Positions 34,218 through 43,655 of a DNA stretch of 64,000 nt are shown here, one piece after another; position 1 is the stretch's first letter; each line of letters starts with the position of its first letter. A program made the translations under genes and the position numbers. This DNA is from Pieris napi (lineage: Eukaryota > Arthropoda > Insecta > Lepidoptera > Pieridae): positions 632,501 to 696,500 of the forward strand of contig NC_062244.1 of the NCBI RefSeq assembly GCF_905475465.1, in the 5' to 3' direction. The notes below the pieces were generated by a model. That model worked only from the letters and a program-made list of their open reading frames with translations. It had not been told where the DNA came from and did no database searches.

Positions 34218-35218
34218 GATTAATTTGCAAATGATATAAAAGATGTGGGCAAGAATGTGCAATCAAACCAAAATCCGTTGAGGCGAAGCGGGTAGACCCA
34301 GCGCTGCACAGCGGCCGGACCGCGAGTATAGGTCTCGCGCAGCAACAAGCGCGCAGCGGAGAATGATCGCGCCCAACCTGGAATGTTCGGCGACTCGGCT
34401 AAGCGATGTGCAATAGATGCGCGTATTTAAGCGCGTGAAGTGATAGGGAAATTTGTGAACTAAGAAAAGGCTATAGTTGAAAATATTCAAATTTCATGCA
34501 AAGCGAATGAAAATAATAAGTGTTTAACAGTTACGGAACTCTAAATTCAAAGATTTATTATTTAACAATTGGAGAAAATAAGATTTTATGTTTGGGTAAT
34601 TACGTAGGATCGTTACTTTATGTAACACTATTTTGCTATACTATAATTCAAAGGAAAATAGTACTGTATACATATGTATATGTATATACAGTTGTGACCC
34701 CTAGTTTGGGCCGTTAAATATCTATAACGCGCAAAGTTACTTAATGCAAACGTAAAGACAAAGGAAATAGTAAATATTGTACCCCTAGTTTGGGCAGTTA
34801 AATATCTATAACGCGCAAAAATACTTATTGCAAACGTAAAGACAAAGAAAATAGTAAATATTGTACCCCTAGTTTGGGCAGTTAAATATTGTACCCCTAG
34901 TTTGGGCAGTTAAATGTAGAACTAAACGTTAGTTTTACTTTTTTTAAACTTGTAGGTAGATTTCCGTAGTACCCGTTGAATGATTCTATACGTGTAACTC
35001 GGAATTTTAATCGACTATTTACTTGGAAAATAGACTTTAAAACAAGTAATTAACGCACTTTTTAGATTGACTCACGACACTATTTAACACTGATTGAAAT
35101 CGATGCAAATCGGTGCAAGGGAAGTGATTAGGTAAGGAACGGGCTTACTTCCTTATGAATCTTCTGAATATATTCTTATGGTCTTCTGGACTTCACCGGC
35201 CCTTGGATGCAGACCGAT
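34218..35218 (-). promoter_or_regulatory. untranslated leader of the BEL/Pao element
   Basis: About 1 kb separates the primer-binding site from the Gag start. It contains no long frame, a tandem array at 34697-34918 and a GC-richer stretch near 34280-34420. Packaging and regulatory signals would be expected here, but none can be identified by eye. Confidence 0.6.
34697..34918 (-). repeat. tandem array in the leader: two 84-bp units plus two 26-28-bp partial units
   Basis: Each unit begins on the plus strand with acccctagtttgggc (unit 1 has c for a in the next word). Unit 1 is 34697-34780, unit 2 is 34781-34864, a 28-bp short unit is 34865-34892 and a last partial unit is 34893-34918. Units 1 and 2 differ at only a few positions. 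The array is in the leader, not in coding DNA. Confidence 0.9.
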
Positions 35219-35236
35219 GTCCTGTCACGGTCGCCA
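35219..35236 (-). other. primer-binding site, tRNA-Arg type
   Basis: On the element strand tggcgaccgtgacaggac starts 5 bases inside the 5' LTR. It is complementary to the 3' end, including CCA, of the insect tRNA-Arg(UCG) as I remember it. This primes minus-strand DNA synthesis. Confidence 0.8.
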
Positions 35237-35241
35237 AATTT

Positions 35242-35441
35242 TGTCCGGGAGATGGATTGGCTGATGAATTTGCAATTGCAGCAATCAAACAAAACCTGGA
35301 CTGGATTTAAATGTGTATTAAAATAAAATTCTTATTCGTGTCGCGCGCCGTGCGTCCGTAATTGTAACTGCCGGTCGGTCGCAGCCGCGGCGCCCGCGCC
35401 CCACTCCCGCCGGCGCAGATCATGTGCCGTGCGCGTGAACA
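35242..35441 (-). repeat. 5' LTR (200 bp)
   Basis: It matches the 3' LTR at 28712-28911 with no difference that I can see. The promoter of the element would lie in or just after this copy. Confidence 0.95.
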
Positions 35442-35446
35442 CCTAT
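35442..35446. repeat. 5-bp target-site duplication, right
   Basis: The word cctat pairs with 28707-28711. Confidence 0.9.
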
Positions 35447-36954
35447 CTTAATTGGAGTGCCACGCTGCACCGATAATAATTTCATATTAATTTATTTTAA
35501 TGATTAGTTAATTAGCTAATAGTGATACATCAGCAGTACCTTTTATAAAAGTTAGCCGAAGACCCGTTTATTTAAATTTATTATATGTGTACTCCCTTTA
35601 TTACCATTGATGAGCTCTTCACGGTTAAAGGCGCTCTCCAGCTTTTTATGGATCTCTCTAGGGCTTTCTTACTGCATACGCTTCTGTCTTCTATCCACCT
35701 TTTTCTAAAGCAACCTCTTCTTCTTCTACTCCTTGGTATTTTTCATATAAGTGTCTTAAAAGTCCATCTTTTATCTGTGCACCTTGCTTCTACATCTTGC
35801 GGTTATATATAGAAGAATAAAAATTTAAATTACCATAATACTAGAATATATTTGATGTAAATTCGAGGTACATTTTCCACTTTGAGGTATACAAACTGAA
35901 CATAATCAAAGCCACATGAAAGGCATTACGTATTCAGGTAAATATTTGTCATTACAGCCAGTACGTCTGTTTGTCTCCTCATTACAAACTCAAATAGCAA
36001 CTTTTTCACATATTTTTATATTCAACACGTGTTTTTTCATTTTATTACTTACAGAATTCATTATATTGTATTATCTTAAATAATGTTATAAAGATATGTT
36101 TTCTGATCTAATGCTAATGCGACATTATTTTTGAGTAATATTAATTTTAGTTTTTAACGGATCTTCTACTAGACATATTTATGTATGAAAAATTATAAAA
36201 CTCGATGCTGAACTGTGTGTGATGTGGTCTTAAAAATTGTGATTAAATTATTATTTTTGTAAAAGTACGTGTATTTAAATTAAGAATGTATGTGACAGAT
36301 TAAAAAGTTATTTTTTTTTAATTATTTAAAACAAAGATAATAACGATGGTTTTTACGTAGATTAGATGGCGAAAAGTTCGTTACTGACTGATTCTTTAGT
36401 TTATATTAATTACATTTATTCTATATCGTTAGTTCCTTAATAGAATTACAACCAAGATTGTACGGAAAATAAATAATCACTGTATTCTACGAAATTACAT
36501 TGTGATATGGCTGAAGTCTGACTGTCACGTGTCAAAGATTGCCTATTTATTATACAATAAAAGCCTAATTATTTTCCTTCATATCAGGGCCACAGTATCG
36601 TAATTAAGGCATCGTCCGTTCCCCATTAAAGGCTTAGAACTCAATTAAATTAACGCTAATTGATTTTAAGATAACGTAACAAACGAAGACTATTCAAATA
36701 CGCATCATGCCCCATTGCGGACTAACGACGTGTCCCCCTCGCCACCCTCCCCCTAATAATCTATTCCCTTAGCGTACCTTTGACATAGAGAGGTTTGTAA
36801 CAAATACTTTTGAAAAAAAAATTCTATGGCATATAAATATTACATCTTTAGAGGATACTAGTGACTATTAACATAACTTTATTCTCAAATATGTGTTTAA
36901 GATAGAGAATACTCAATCTTGGTGCAAATAAGTAATAAATGATTCTACTATTGA
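35447..36954. other. no gene seen
   Basis: The region is AT-rich. About 35585-35812 is pyrimidine-rich with a 75-residue frame I do not recognise. About 36695-36780 is C-rich. Neither is identifiable. Confidence 0.45.
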
Positions 36955-37345
36955 AATGAAATGAAATAGTTTATTCTTGCAAGTAGGACTATATAAATCA
37001 CTTTTACAATGTCTTCCTAAACTAGATGAAGTCGACATTTCCTAACTGACTGCCCTGAGAAGAAATGTCGAAACAAACTCGGGGGTCTTAGTCTCTTTTA
37101 TAGTCCAGATAATACAATAATAAATTAATAAATTGGTGTAAACAAATGCAGAGTATTTACTGGACTGGTCTTTGGAAGAAAGAACCAGATCGATCTGAGC
37201 AAGCCTGTGCCAGCAGACGGCAAGCATGCCCCGAATAGCTCATGCAGCTCAACCATTTTTGAGGGAGCTGCACGACCCGGTACACAACAATACCGCCAGT
37301 GGCACCATAAAAATATGTGGGGCAACAACTCACTCAGATCGCCAG
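36955..37345 (-). repeat. dispersed LINE 3' region (likely)
   Basis: The plus-strand order tttattcttgcaagtagg, gaagaaatgtcgaaacaaac, tcgggggtctt, gcatgccccgaatagctc and gagctgcacgacccggtaca resembles a lepidopteran LINE 3' UTR that I know in this orientation. No coding remnant is seen. There is no second copy in the window to confirm it. Confidence 0.4.
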
Positions 37346-37536
37346 CCCAAAATAACTATAGACTAAAATGTATCAAATTATAAATCAAGCAAAAGAGTTT
37401 ATGATATACCCGCATAATGTTTACACTTACAATTATTAAGATACATTATTAATTATTACAATGAAATTTACAGTATTTAGAATTTTCTTAACCTACATAG
37501 TATTAAAAAAAGAAAATTAAACCTTTCTTGTTCCTG

Positions 37537-38070
37537 CCTATGAGACTCGTAATCGTGCTTTGTTTCATGTTCCTCACATCAACACTAACTACGCAAAGAA
37601 CTCAGTTTTATGTCGCGCAGCCCGGACATACAACGACCAATATTTAAGCCTTGACTTGTTTAAGCTATCGCGGAATATGGTTAAAAGGAGTATTAAGAAT
37701 ATCCATAGCGTAAAATACCACACATATTATACACCTTCACACAACACAGCCAAATTAGGTCCCACTTAGTTAAATGTAATGAATAATTTTTATTTGTTTT
37801 TTTTTTTTTTTTTTTTTTTTTATGTAATAGGAGGCAAACGGGCAGGAGGCTCACCTGATGTTAAGTGATACCTCCGCCCATGGACACTCACAATGCCAGA
37901 AGGCTCGCAAGTGCGTTGCCGGCCTTTCAAGAATTGGTACGCTCTTTTCTTTTGTTTGTTTCCATTTGTAAATATTTGAACCTTTTTGTAGGTAAATATT
38001 ATGCATTCCATCTTTGGCTATATTTTTAGTGTAGTTGTTTTGTTATTATATATATTTTTTAACGAAATAA
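37537..38070 (+). pseudogene. LINE 3' end, family C, interrupted by a nested insert
   Basis: The plus strand reads YETRNRALFHVPHINTNYAK, then NSVLCRAARTYNDQYLSLDL and FKLSRNMVKRSIKNIHS. This is a C-terminus of a jockey-like reverse transcriptase, and the 3' UTR follows. The UTR is split by a family A fragment at 37798-37955. After it the UTR resumes with tttgtttccatttgtaaata, matching the uninterrupted copy at 12845. The piece ends in an aaat-rich tail near 38060. Confidence 0.7.
37798..37955 (-). mobile_element. 5'-truncated LINE (family A) nested in family C
   Basis: The plus strand shows a T run of about 25 bases, then ggaggcaaacgggcaggagg and the family A C-terminus. On the minus strand this reads KKRAYQFLKGRQRTCEPSGI and then VSVHGRR. 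The T run is the element's poly(A) end. The host LINE sequence continues on both sides, which defines the insert. It is the cleanest family A 3' end here and so the youngest of that family in the window. Confidence 0.75.
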
Positions 38071-38849
38071 ATAAATAAAATAAATTTGAAAAGTGTGGTC
38101 CCTGTGGCAGACAAGTTACATTATTATTTTTTTATTAAAAAATAATTTTCAATTAAAGCATACATTAACTATGTCTATTGAAACCGTAAATATCGTTTAA
38201 CGTTTTATATCTAAATGAAATTTAAATATGATTACAAGCAAGATATATTAAATTATATCAAAAGATGAAAACCTTCTCAGTCTTTACATTATGGTCTCAA
38301 GGTTGTTGGAATGAACTTTGAAATGCGTGGGCTGTACATGGTAAAAATTAAGCTTTATAATCTAATAATTAATTAAGTTTAGACATCGTAAAGACAACCT
38401 AACTTTCGGCAAATTTAAATTTCCACAGCTAAAAGCCGTAGGTGTATAAGTTGGTTATATACGAATTGTTTTCATTGTTTTTTTTATTTATAAGGTAAAC
38501 CATGTTTATCAGTTGATACATTGTATTAAGGAAACACTAGGTAGTACATGGCAGAGAGTGGCACAGTGCAGACAGGAATGGCGATTTGAATGTCAATCTG
38601 TCCCCCTGAGTCTGTGGTCTATGATCTGGCACTTTTTCTTTACAGAAATTTTTCTTGAAAGATCTTTAAAAAATTATCACTTTATAAGGACAGATAAAGG
38701 TTATAATAATAATAGCTAATAGATAGTTATTTATAACTTTGTTAATGTTGGGATCTAAACATAAATACATTTAGTGGGAAGCTATACAAAACACCTAAGT
38801 CACCTGTGTAAAACGACAGATAGGTTAAAAGAGTTACTAGACTTAATTT
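38071..38849. other. no gene seen; short word shared with 41213
   Basis: At 38085-38115 a word containing gtggtccctgtggcag recurs in reverse complement at 41213-41245, so both belong to one dispersed repeat. Otherwise nothing is recognised. Confidence 0.45.
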
Positions 38850-39110
38850 TTAGAAGGCAAACGGCCAGGAGGCTCACCTAATTTTAAGTGGACACTCACA
38901 ATGCAAAAGGGCTCGCCAGTGCGTTACCACCCTTATAAGAATCGTACGCTCTTTTCTTGTAGCACAAGTCGAATTGATTCGGAAATACTTCAATGGGTAG
39001 CTGGTACTAACTACAACTAGAAACAGCCTTGGAAAACTCTCAGTTATTGAACGTTGTATTCTGCCTCGACGTCCGATGATGAAACTCTGCTGCCGGTATT
39101 AAACCGAACA
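38850..39110 (-). repeat. LINE 3' end, family A
   Basis: The words ggcaaacggccaggaggctc, ggacactcacaatgc, cggaaatacttcaatgggta and ctgcctcgacgtccgatgat appear in family A order on the minus strand. It is degenerate and non-coding. Confidence 0.7.
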
Positions 39111-39334
39111 ACACACTCCGTATTGTATTGTCTTCACAAGAATAGGAAGTTCAGGGTAACAATATAATTGGTTAAATAATTCAATAATCAAAATGTACCT
39201 CTGAACTTCGTTACTCTGTGATAGCCTTCTATTTTACGTACTTTCAAAGGGCTGTGATATTATTTAAGCCATTCACTTTAATCAGAAATCGCCGCGTATT
39301 GAGTGAGCATTGTTCCCGAATTAACGACACTCGG

Positions 39335-39490
39335 TTTAATTTGTGTTCAATTATGTGGTAATAGCAGAATTTTAGGTAATCTTAACTTGACTGTCTTTCT
39401 CTCTTTGGGCACCAGTTTTTTGCTCCACATTTCTATTCCTCTTCCCATGTGCCCCGACCATTTCCACTTTAGTTTATTTATTTTTATTGT
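39335..39490 (-). pseudogene. RTE-type LINE C-terminus fragment
   Basis: The minus strand reads NKLKWKWSGHMGRGIEMWSK and then KLVPKERKTVK. The WKWxGHM motif followed by a W-S-K and a basic stretch is the same landmark as in the RTE-type remnants at 1453 and 54058. Only this motif survives. Confidence 0.5.
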
Positions 39491-39969
39491 ACCATTTGTT
39501 ACCTTAGTTGTTTTTATTAAAATTTGTTTTGCAAGAAGTCTGAATTATGTCAGGTACAATAAACGCCGTCTTTATCGATTATAACTAGGGTGGTACTAAT
39601 TAAAACAACTTTTACTGAAAGTAGTATGAAGAATGGATATAACAAAAAAAAATACATATATCTTATAGGTAATACACAATCCGTGACGCATAGTTACGAC
39701 TTACGGATAATTACAAAACAATTTGATAACTTAGGTTGAACAAATCGCATAACATGTTGCTAAGCAGGAAATTCAAAGATGGCTGAACAAAAAAAATTGT
39801 CCAACTATTTTTTAAATCTATTCCTAACTCTGACGCAAGTTTTTTTGGAGAAAAAAATTTCAACCAGTTTTCTTTTTCTGAAATTGGGAATGCGATGTCT
39901 TTATGCATACCAAAATGTTCCATATGTTGGTATGTAGCTACTAAAAGGTAGGGTAATAATAATATAATA
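39491..39969. other. no gene seen
   Basis: AT-rich sequence fills this stretch and nothing in it is recognised. Confidence 0.5.
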
Positions 39970-40300
39970 AGACTTCAGCAGAAGGTCATCAAACGTTGTT
40001 TTGCAATGTATATTATTACTAGGAAACATTTTTTTAGTTCAATAAAAATAACTATCTAGCATAATAAAAAGTAGGGGTTGATCGTAGAGGGGTGAAAATT
40101 AAGGGTTGTATGTATATTTTAAATAAAATAAAAAAAGGCTAAAAAATAAATTTGGGGTTACACCTCTTACTTAGGGGTATAAAGATTGTAGCCGATTCTC
40201 AGACTTACTAAATATGCATAAAAAATTAATAAGAATCGGTCGAGCCGTTTCGAAGGAGTATGGGAACGACCATTGTGACACGAGAATTTTATATATTAGA
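39970..40300 (-). mobile_element. small Helitron-type element, degraded 3' end
   Basis: On the minus strand it begins tctaatatataaaattctcg after an A, the 5' TC end of a Helitron. It shares long words with 62892-63203 (gtttcgaaggagtatgggaa versus gtttcggaggagtatgggaa; gccgattctcagact). The 3' end corresponding to the hairpin and CTAG is diverged near 39975-40000. It has no coding capacity. Confidence 0.65.
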
Positions 40301-41212
40301 TTAGGGATCTGGAAGCTATTTATAAATTAACCCGCCTATCAATTGTAAAATTATTTTCAGACAAAGTAATTCGTAAGTCGTAAGCTAATATTATTCAAGG
40401 AAACATCAAAACGTAGCATTGAGAAATCCTTGAAACATCAGCAAACAAAATATTGTGGCTTTAATATCCAGCAAATAGTTGGCAAAATCGACCTTCGAGT
40501 TCAAACACCAAAAAGGATAATGGACTTATTCAGCCGTTCAAATGTGTATTTTATTATAAATAACTACAGAAAAGGTCCGTCTGTATATTGATTCTTGCTA
40601 TTATTTAGCAATGCCGACATTTTCTATTACATAGCTGACACATGCCCAGGACTCATCCCAGAGTCATGGTCCATTTCAAAGTCATTTAGTTGCCAATTCT
40701 TCTGGTCCGTTCTATTTCTTCTTCTATTATAAAATTTATTTGGACGTTTGTACAATTTACCCACGTAATGTTGACTCTGGCTCTCTTCGTGCGTATTAAT
40801 ACTTAATAATTAATGAACTTTGGAATTTGGGTAACGCATAGTCCATAACTTTTTCTATTATTGTTTGTGCTAATAAAATCAAAGCAAACATTTGTGGTTT
40901 GTGGTCTAACAAAATCAATTAATCTATTGGCAAAACATTTAGTATGGTTTAGGAATAAAATCGTGGAAAATATATTTAATTCTGCAGACATTATTCCCTG
41001 CAATTTTCAGTCAAGACGAACTAAAATTTTTGTATGTCTAAAAAATTGCTAATATTATTTATTATTATTGGAAATATTAATAACGACATCTTTAAAAGAT
41101 GTTTAACACGACTTTCGTATTTCATATGTCCTTTTTCAAATACCCAAAAAATATTGACTTATTTTGGTAAATATAGTATAAAACGACTATAGTATGAGAC
41201 TGGTATGGTACA
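40301..41212. other. no gene seen
   Basis: This is AT-rich. Near 40691 a short word (gccaattcttctggtccgtt) resembles the family D LINE 3' UTR. Nothing else is recognised. Confidence 0.45.
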
Positions 41213-41300
41213 GGTACTGCCACAGGGACCATACTTTTAAAATTTTCTATTTATATATTTTTTTAAATTATTATTACTATAAATACTGTATAAAATGCAT
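41213..41300. repeat. dispersed AT-rich repeat piece
   Basis: It contains ctgccacagggaccatac, the reverse complement of a word at 38095. It then has aaaattttctatttatat followed by attatt runs, shared with 20711 and 57907. Confidence 0.5.
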
Positions 41301-41689
41301 GTTTTTGTATTTGGCGCGATGTAATAATGTAACGGCAATATGAAACCTATTAAATTATTTATAAACAGTTACACTTCAATGTACGAGGTTAATATACTGG
41401 TAACTATCGACCCAACTGTCATACATTTTTAATTAGGTCTTGTTGCGTGTGGTTTGTGGTTCCTGAGGTAGGCTATACACATACGAAGGAAATGACGTAA
41501 TTAACTTATAATACTAATATATATATATATATCTCAACGATTTAAGGGTGATTAGCAATACTTAAAAAAAAATATTGAGTAAAGTGTCTAAGCATGCCTA
41601 TTGCTGATAAATTTTAAACGTTTGTATTTGTTGTATTTCGTGTTAATTTTATCATTATTATATTTAATTGCTTTAAGATGTGACACGAG
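41301..41689. other. no gene seen
   Basis: This is AT-rich sequence with a short AT dinucleotide run near 41520. Confidence 0.5.
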
Positions 41690-41965
41690 CAGTGTTGGAC
41701 TAGTGGCATCAGCGTGTGACTCCCATCCCTGAGGTCGTATGTTCGATTCCCGACTGTGCACCAATGGACAATCTTTCTATGTGCGCATTTAACATTCGCT
41801 CAACGGTGAAGGAGCAAATCGTGAGGAAACCGACATGTCGACGGCGTGTGTCAGGCACAGGATGCTGATACTTGCCTATTAAATTAAAAATTGATTATCA
41901 ATACAAATTCAGAAATCTGAGGCCCAGACCTAAGGAGTTATAGCGCCACTGATAAATTTATTTCT
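41690..41965 (+). repeat. tRNA-derived SINE, plus-strand copy
   Basis: It begins gagcagtgttggactagtgg (A-box region) and continues gaggtcgtatgttcgattcc (B box), then atgtgcgcatttaacattcg, ctgaggcccagacctaagg and tagcgccactg. This is the only long SINE copy on the plus strand. The RNA polymerase III boxes are well preserved. Confidence 0.8.
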
Positions 41966-42049
41966 TTTTTAAGATGAGGAGAATAATGTAATTGGTTCCT
42001 TACAAAGATTAAAAAAAAACTTAGAACACACACAAAACAAACACAATTA

Positions 42050-42102
42050 GTGACAGAGAGTTTATTGCCAGTTCTTCTGGTCCGTTCTACGCCCTTAGTA
42101 AT
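42050..42102 (+). repeat. LINE 3' UTR fragment, family D
   Basis: The words agagagtttattgccagttc and ttctggtccgttctacgccc match the family D 3' UTR at 27142 and 52888. It is a very short relic. Confidence 0.55.
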
Positions 42103-43552
42103 TGTAGATTAAGAAGCATCATTTTGATACTTATACAAGTGTATGTAAGTGTTCTAATACTTAGCGTTTAACTTAATTTTACTGTTTTCTTCTAAGTTGT
42201 AGATCCATATATTAGCTTGATAGACACGTTTTCTTGCCATTTAAACTATTTATCGTATCCCAAAGTCCTAAATTACGGTCGGACTATATATAATAAGACG
42301 TTGACAGAGCGATAGACTAGTATATGTGACAGGTAATGCGTTGAAGTGGTTCATGCGAATTTGGTATTTATTCCAAAGGTATATAGGCCACAGTCGTATG
42401 TATGACTTACGCATCGCTTAATCTTTGGCTTATTTTGTATTTACATGATAAGGGTTGTCTTTGAACTATACCGTTTCATTGGCCTATTAGAATATCTTAG
42501 TAGTACTGAGAGATATATGGTGAAGCTTTGAATATGTATGTGGTAAATAAAATAGCGTTTTTATGACATTTTCTGACACATACATATTTTAGTTTTTTTT
42601 TCAATGTGCACAATTAAAACATGTTTGAAATGTCATGGGACCATGTTTTTTTGATAAATATTCGCAAATAACCCGCCCCAAACGGTCAAACGGTTTTCTG
42701 GGAATATTAGAAAGTAAAAATATTATTATATCTAAAGAAAGACGTTATTACCGGAAATCGTTATAGCACAGGGTTTCCAAAGATAACATATTATAAAAGA
42801 AACATCTGTCGCTAGGGTACCTATCTGTTTGTATAAATATTACGAAACCTTGTTAATAAAAAGTTAAAACCTGGTAATTGAAAAACAATTTTAAAGTCAG
42901 CCTTCGGGTTCTTAACTTTAACGAACTTTTAAATATATAAAAAATGTTTTTATTTCATTGTTAGAATAGTATTTGCACAATGTTTTCAAATAAATATATC
43001 AAATTGGTCCGCCCAAACAGTGTTCCTGCGATTTTAAAAATAAAAAACCGTTTTTATAAGTAAAAACGTATAAAGCTGAAAGGTTCGAGAAAATCGATCG
43101 CTAGTCTTAGGTTTCAAAAAAAAATCATGTTGTGACATTTATCGAAGGCTGAATGCGGATAAAACCGCGGGATTAACCTAGCGAAATCTTGTAGTTACCC
43201 TATAATATTGTATACCAAAAAGCAAATAGCTAATTTTGTATCCTACATGGATACAAAATAATTGTTTTACTAAAGAACTAACTAATTTCTTACGTAGGCC
43301 AGGTTCTAGAATTAAAAACATTCCTACGCATACTTTTACTTAGCTGTGTCGTCAGTTTTAATAAAACGTTGTAAAAGCTCTGTCACAAATATCTTTATCG
43401 TAAGCATACTTTAACGTTTAAATTAAATATAATAAGAGGGTACTTGTAAGATTAAAATGAAATTGTTAAATCGAAATTAATTTAATTGAAGCACGAGATT
43501 AATTTTTATTAGGGCCTATTTCCCCAAATTCGTACAAAAAGTGATACACAGT
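42103..43552. other. no gene seen
   Basis: I find no recognised repeat or coding signal in this AT-rich stretch. Confidence 0.5.
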
Positions 43553-43655
43553 TTGTTTCATGATCATTTGTTTTTTTCTAATAGGCAAGTAATCAGCCTT
43601 CTGTCCCTGACACACTCTGGTGACTTTTCGGGTCTAAGGCATGATATTGACATTG
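43553..43655 (-). repeat. tRNA-derived SINE, body fragment
   Basis: It retains tttgtttcatgatcat, aataggcaagtaatcagcct, tgtccctgacacactc and ttttcgggtctaaggca from the SINE body. The tRNA-like head is missing. Confidence 0.6.

Larger units (their letters stand above)
28712..35441 (-). mobile_element. complete BEL/Pao LTR retrotransposon
   Basis: This 6730-bp element has two 200-bp LTRs that I read as identical, a 5-bp target duplication, a primer-binding site, a polypurine tract and one uninterrupted Gag-Pol frame. The order protease, reverse transcriptase, RNase H, integrase together with the A17-type protease identifies BEL/Pao. There is no envelope frame. Identical LTRs and the open frame indicate a recent insertion that may still be competent. 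The long leader (34218-35218) carries a tandem array. Confidence 0.95.

Noticed and set aside
35242..35441. A separate solo LTR on the right of the first BEL/Pao element
   Set aside because: The matching target duplication outside both LTRs and the primer site just inside show it is the 5' LTR of the same element.
39303..39584. A 93-residue plus-strand frame with hydrophobic stretches, considered as a small membrane protein
   Set aside because: The opposite strand gives a recognisable RTE-type motif (KWKWSGHM), so the hydrophobic frame is an antisense shadow.
41515..41530. AT dinucleotide run near 41520
   Set aside because: It is a short simple repeat of a kind common in this AT-rich DNA and has no associated structure.
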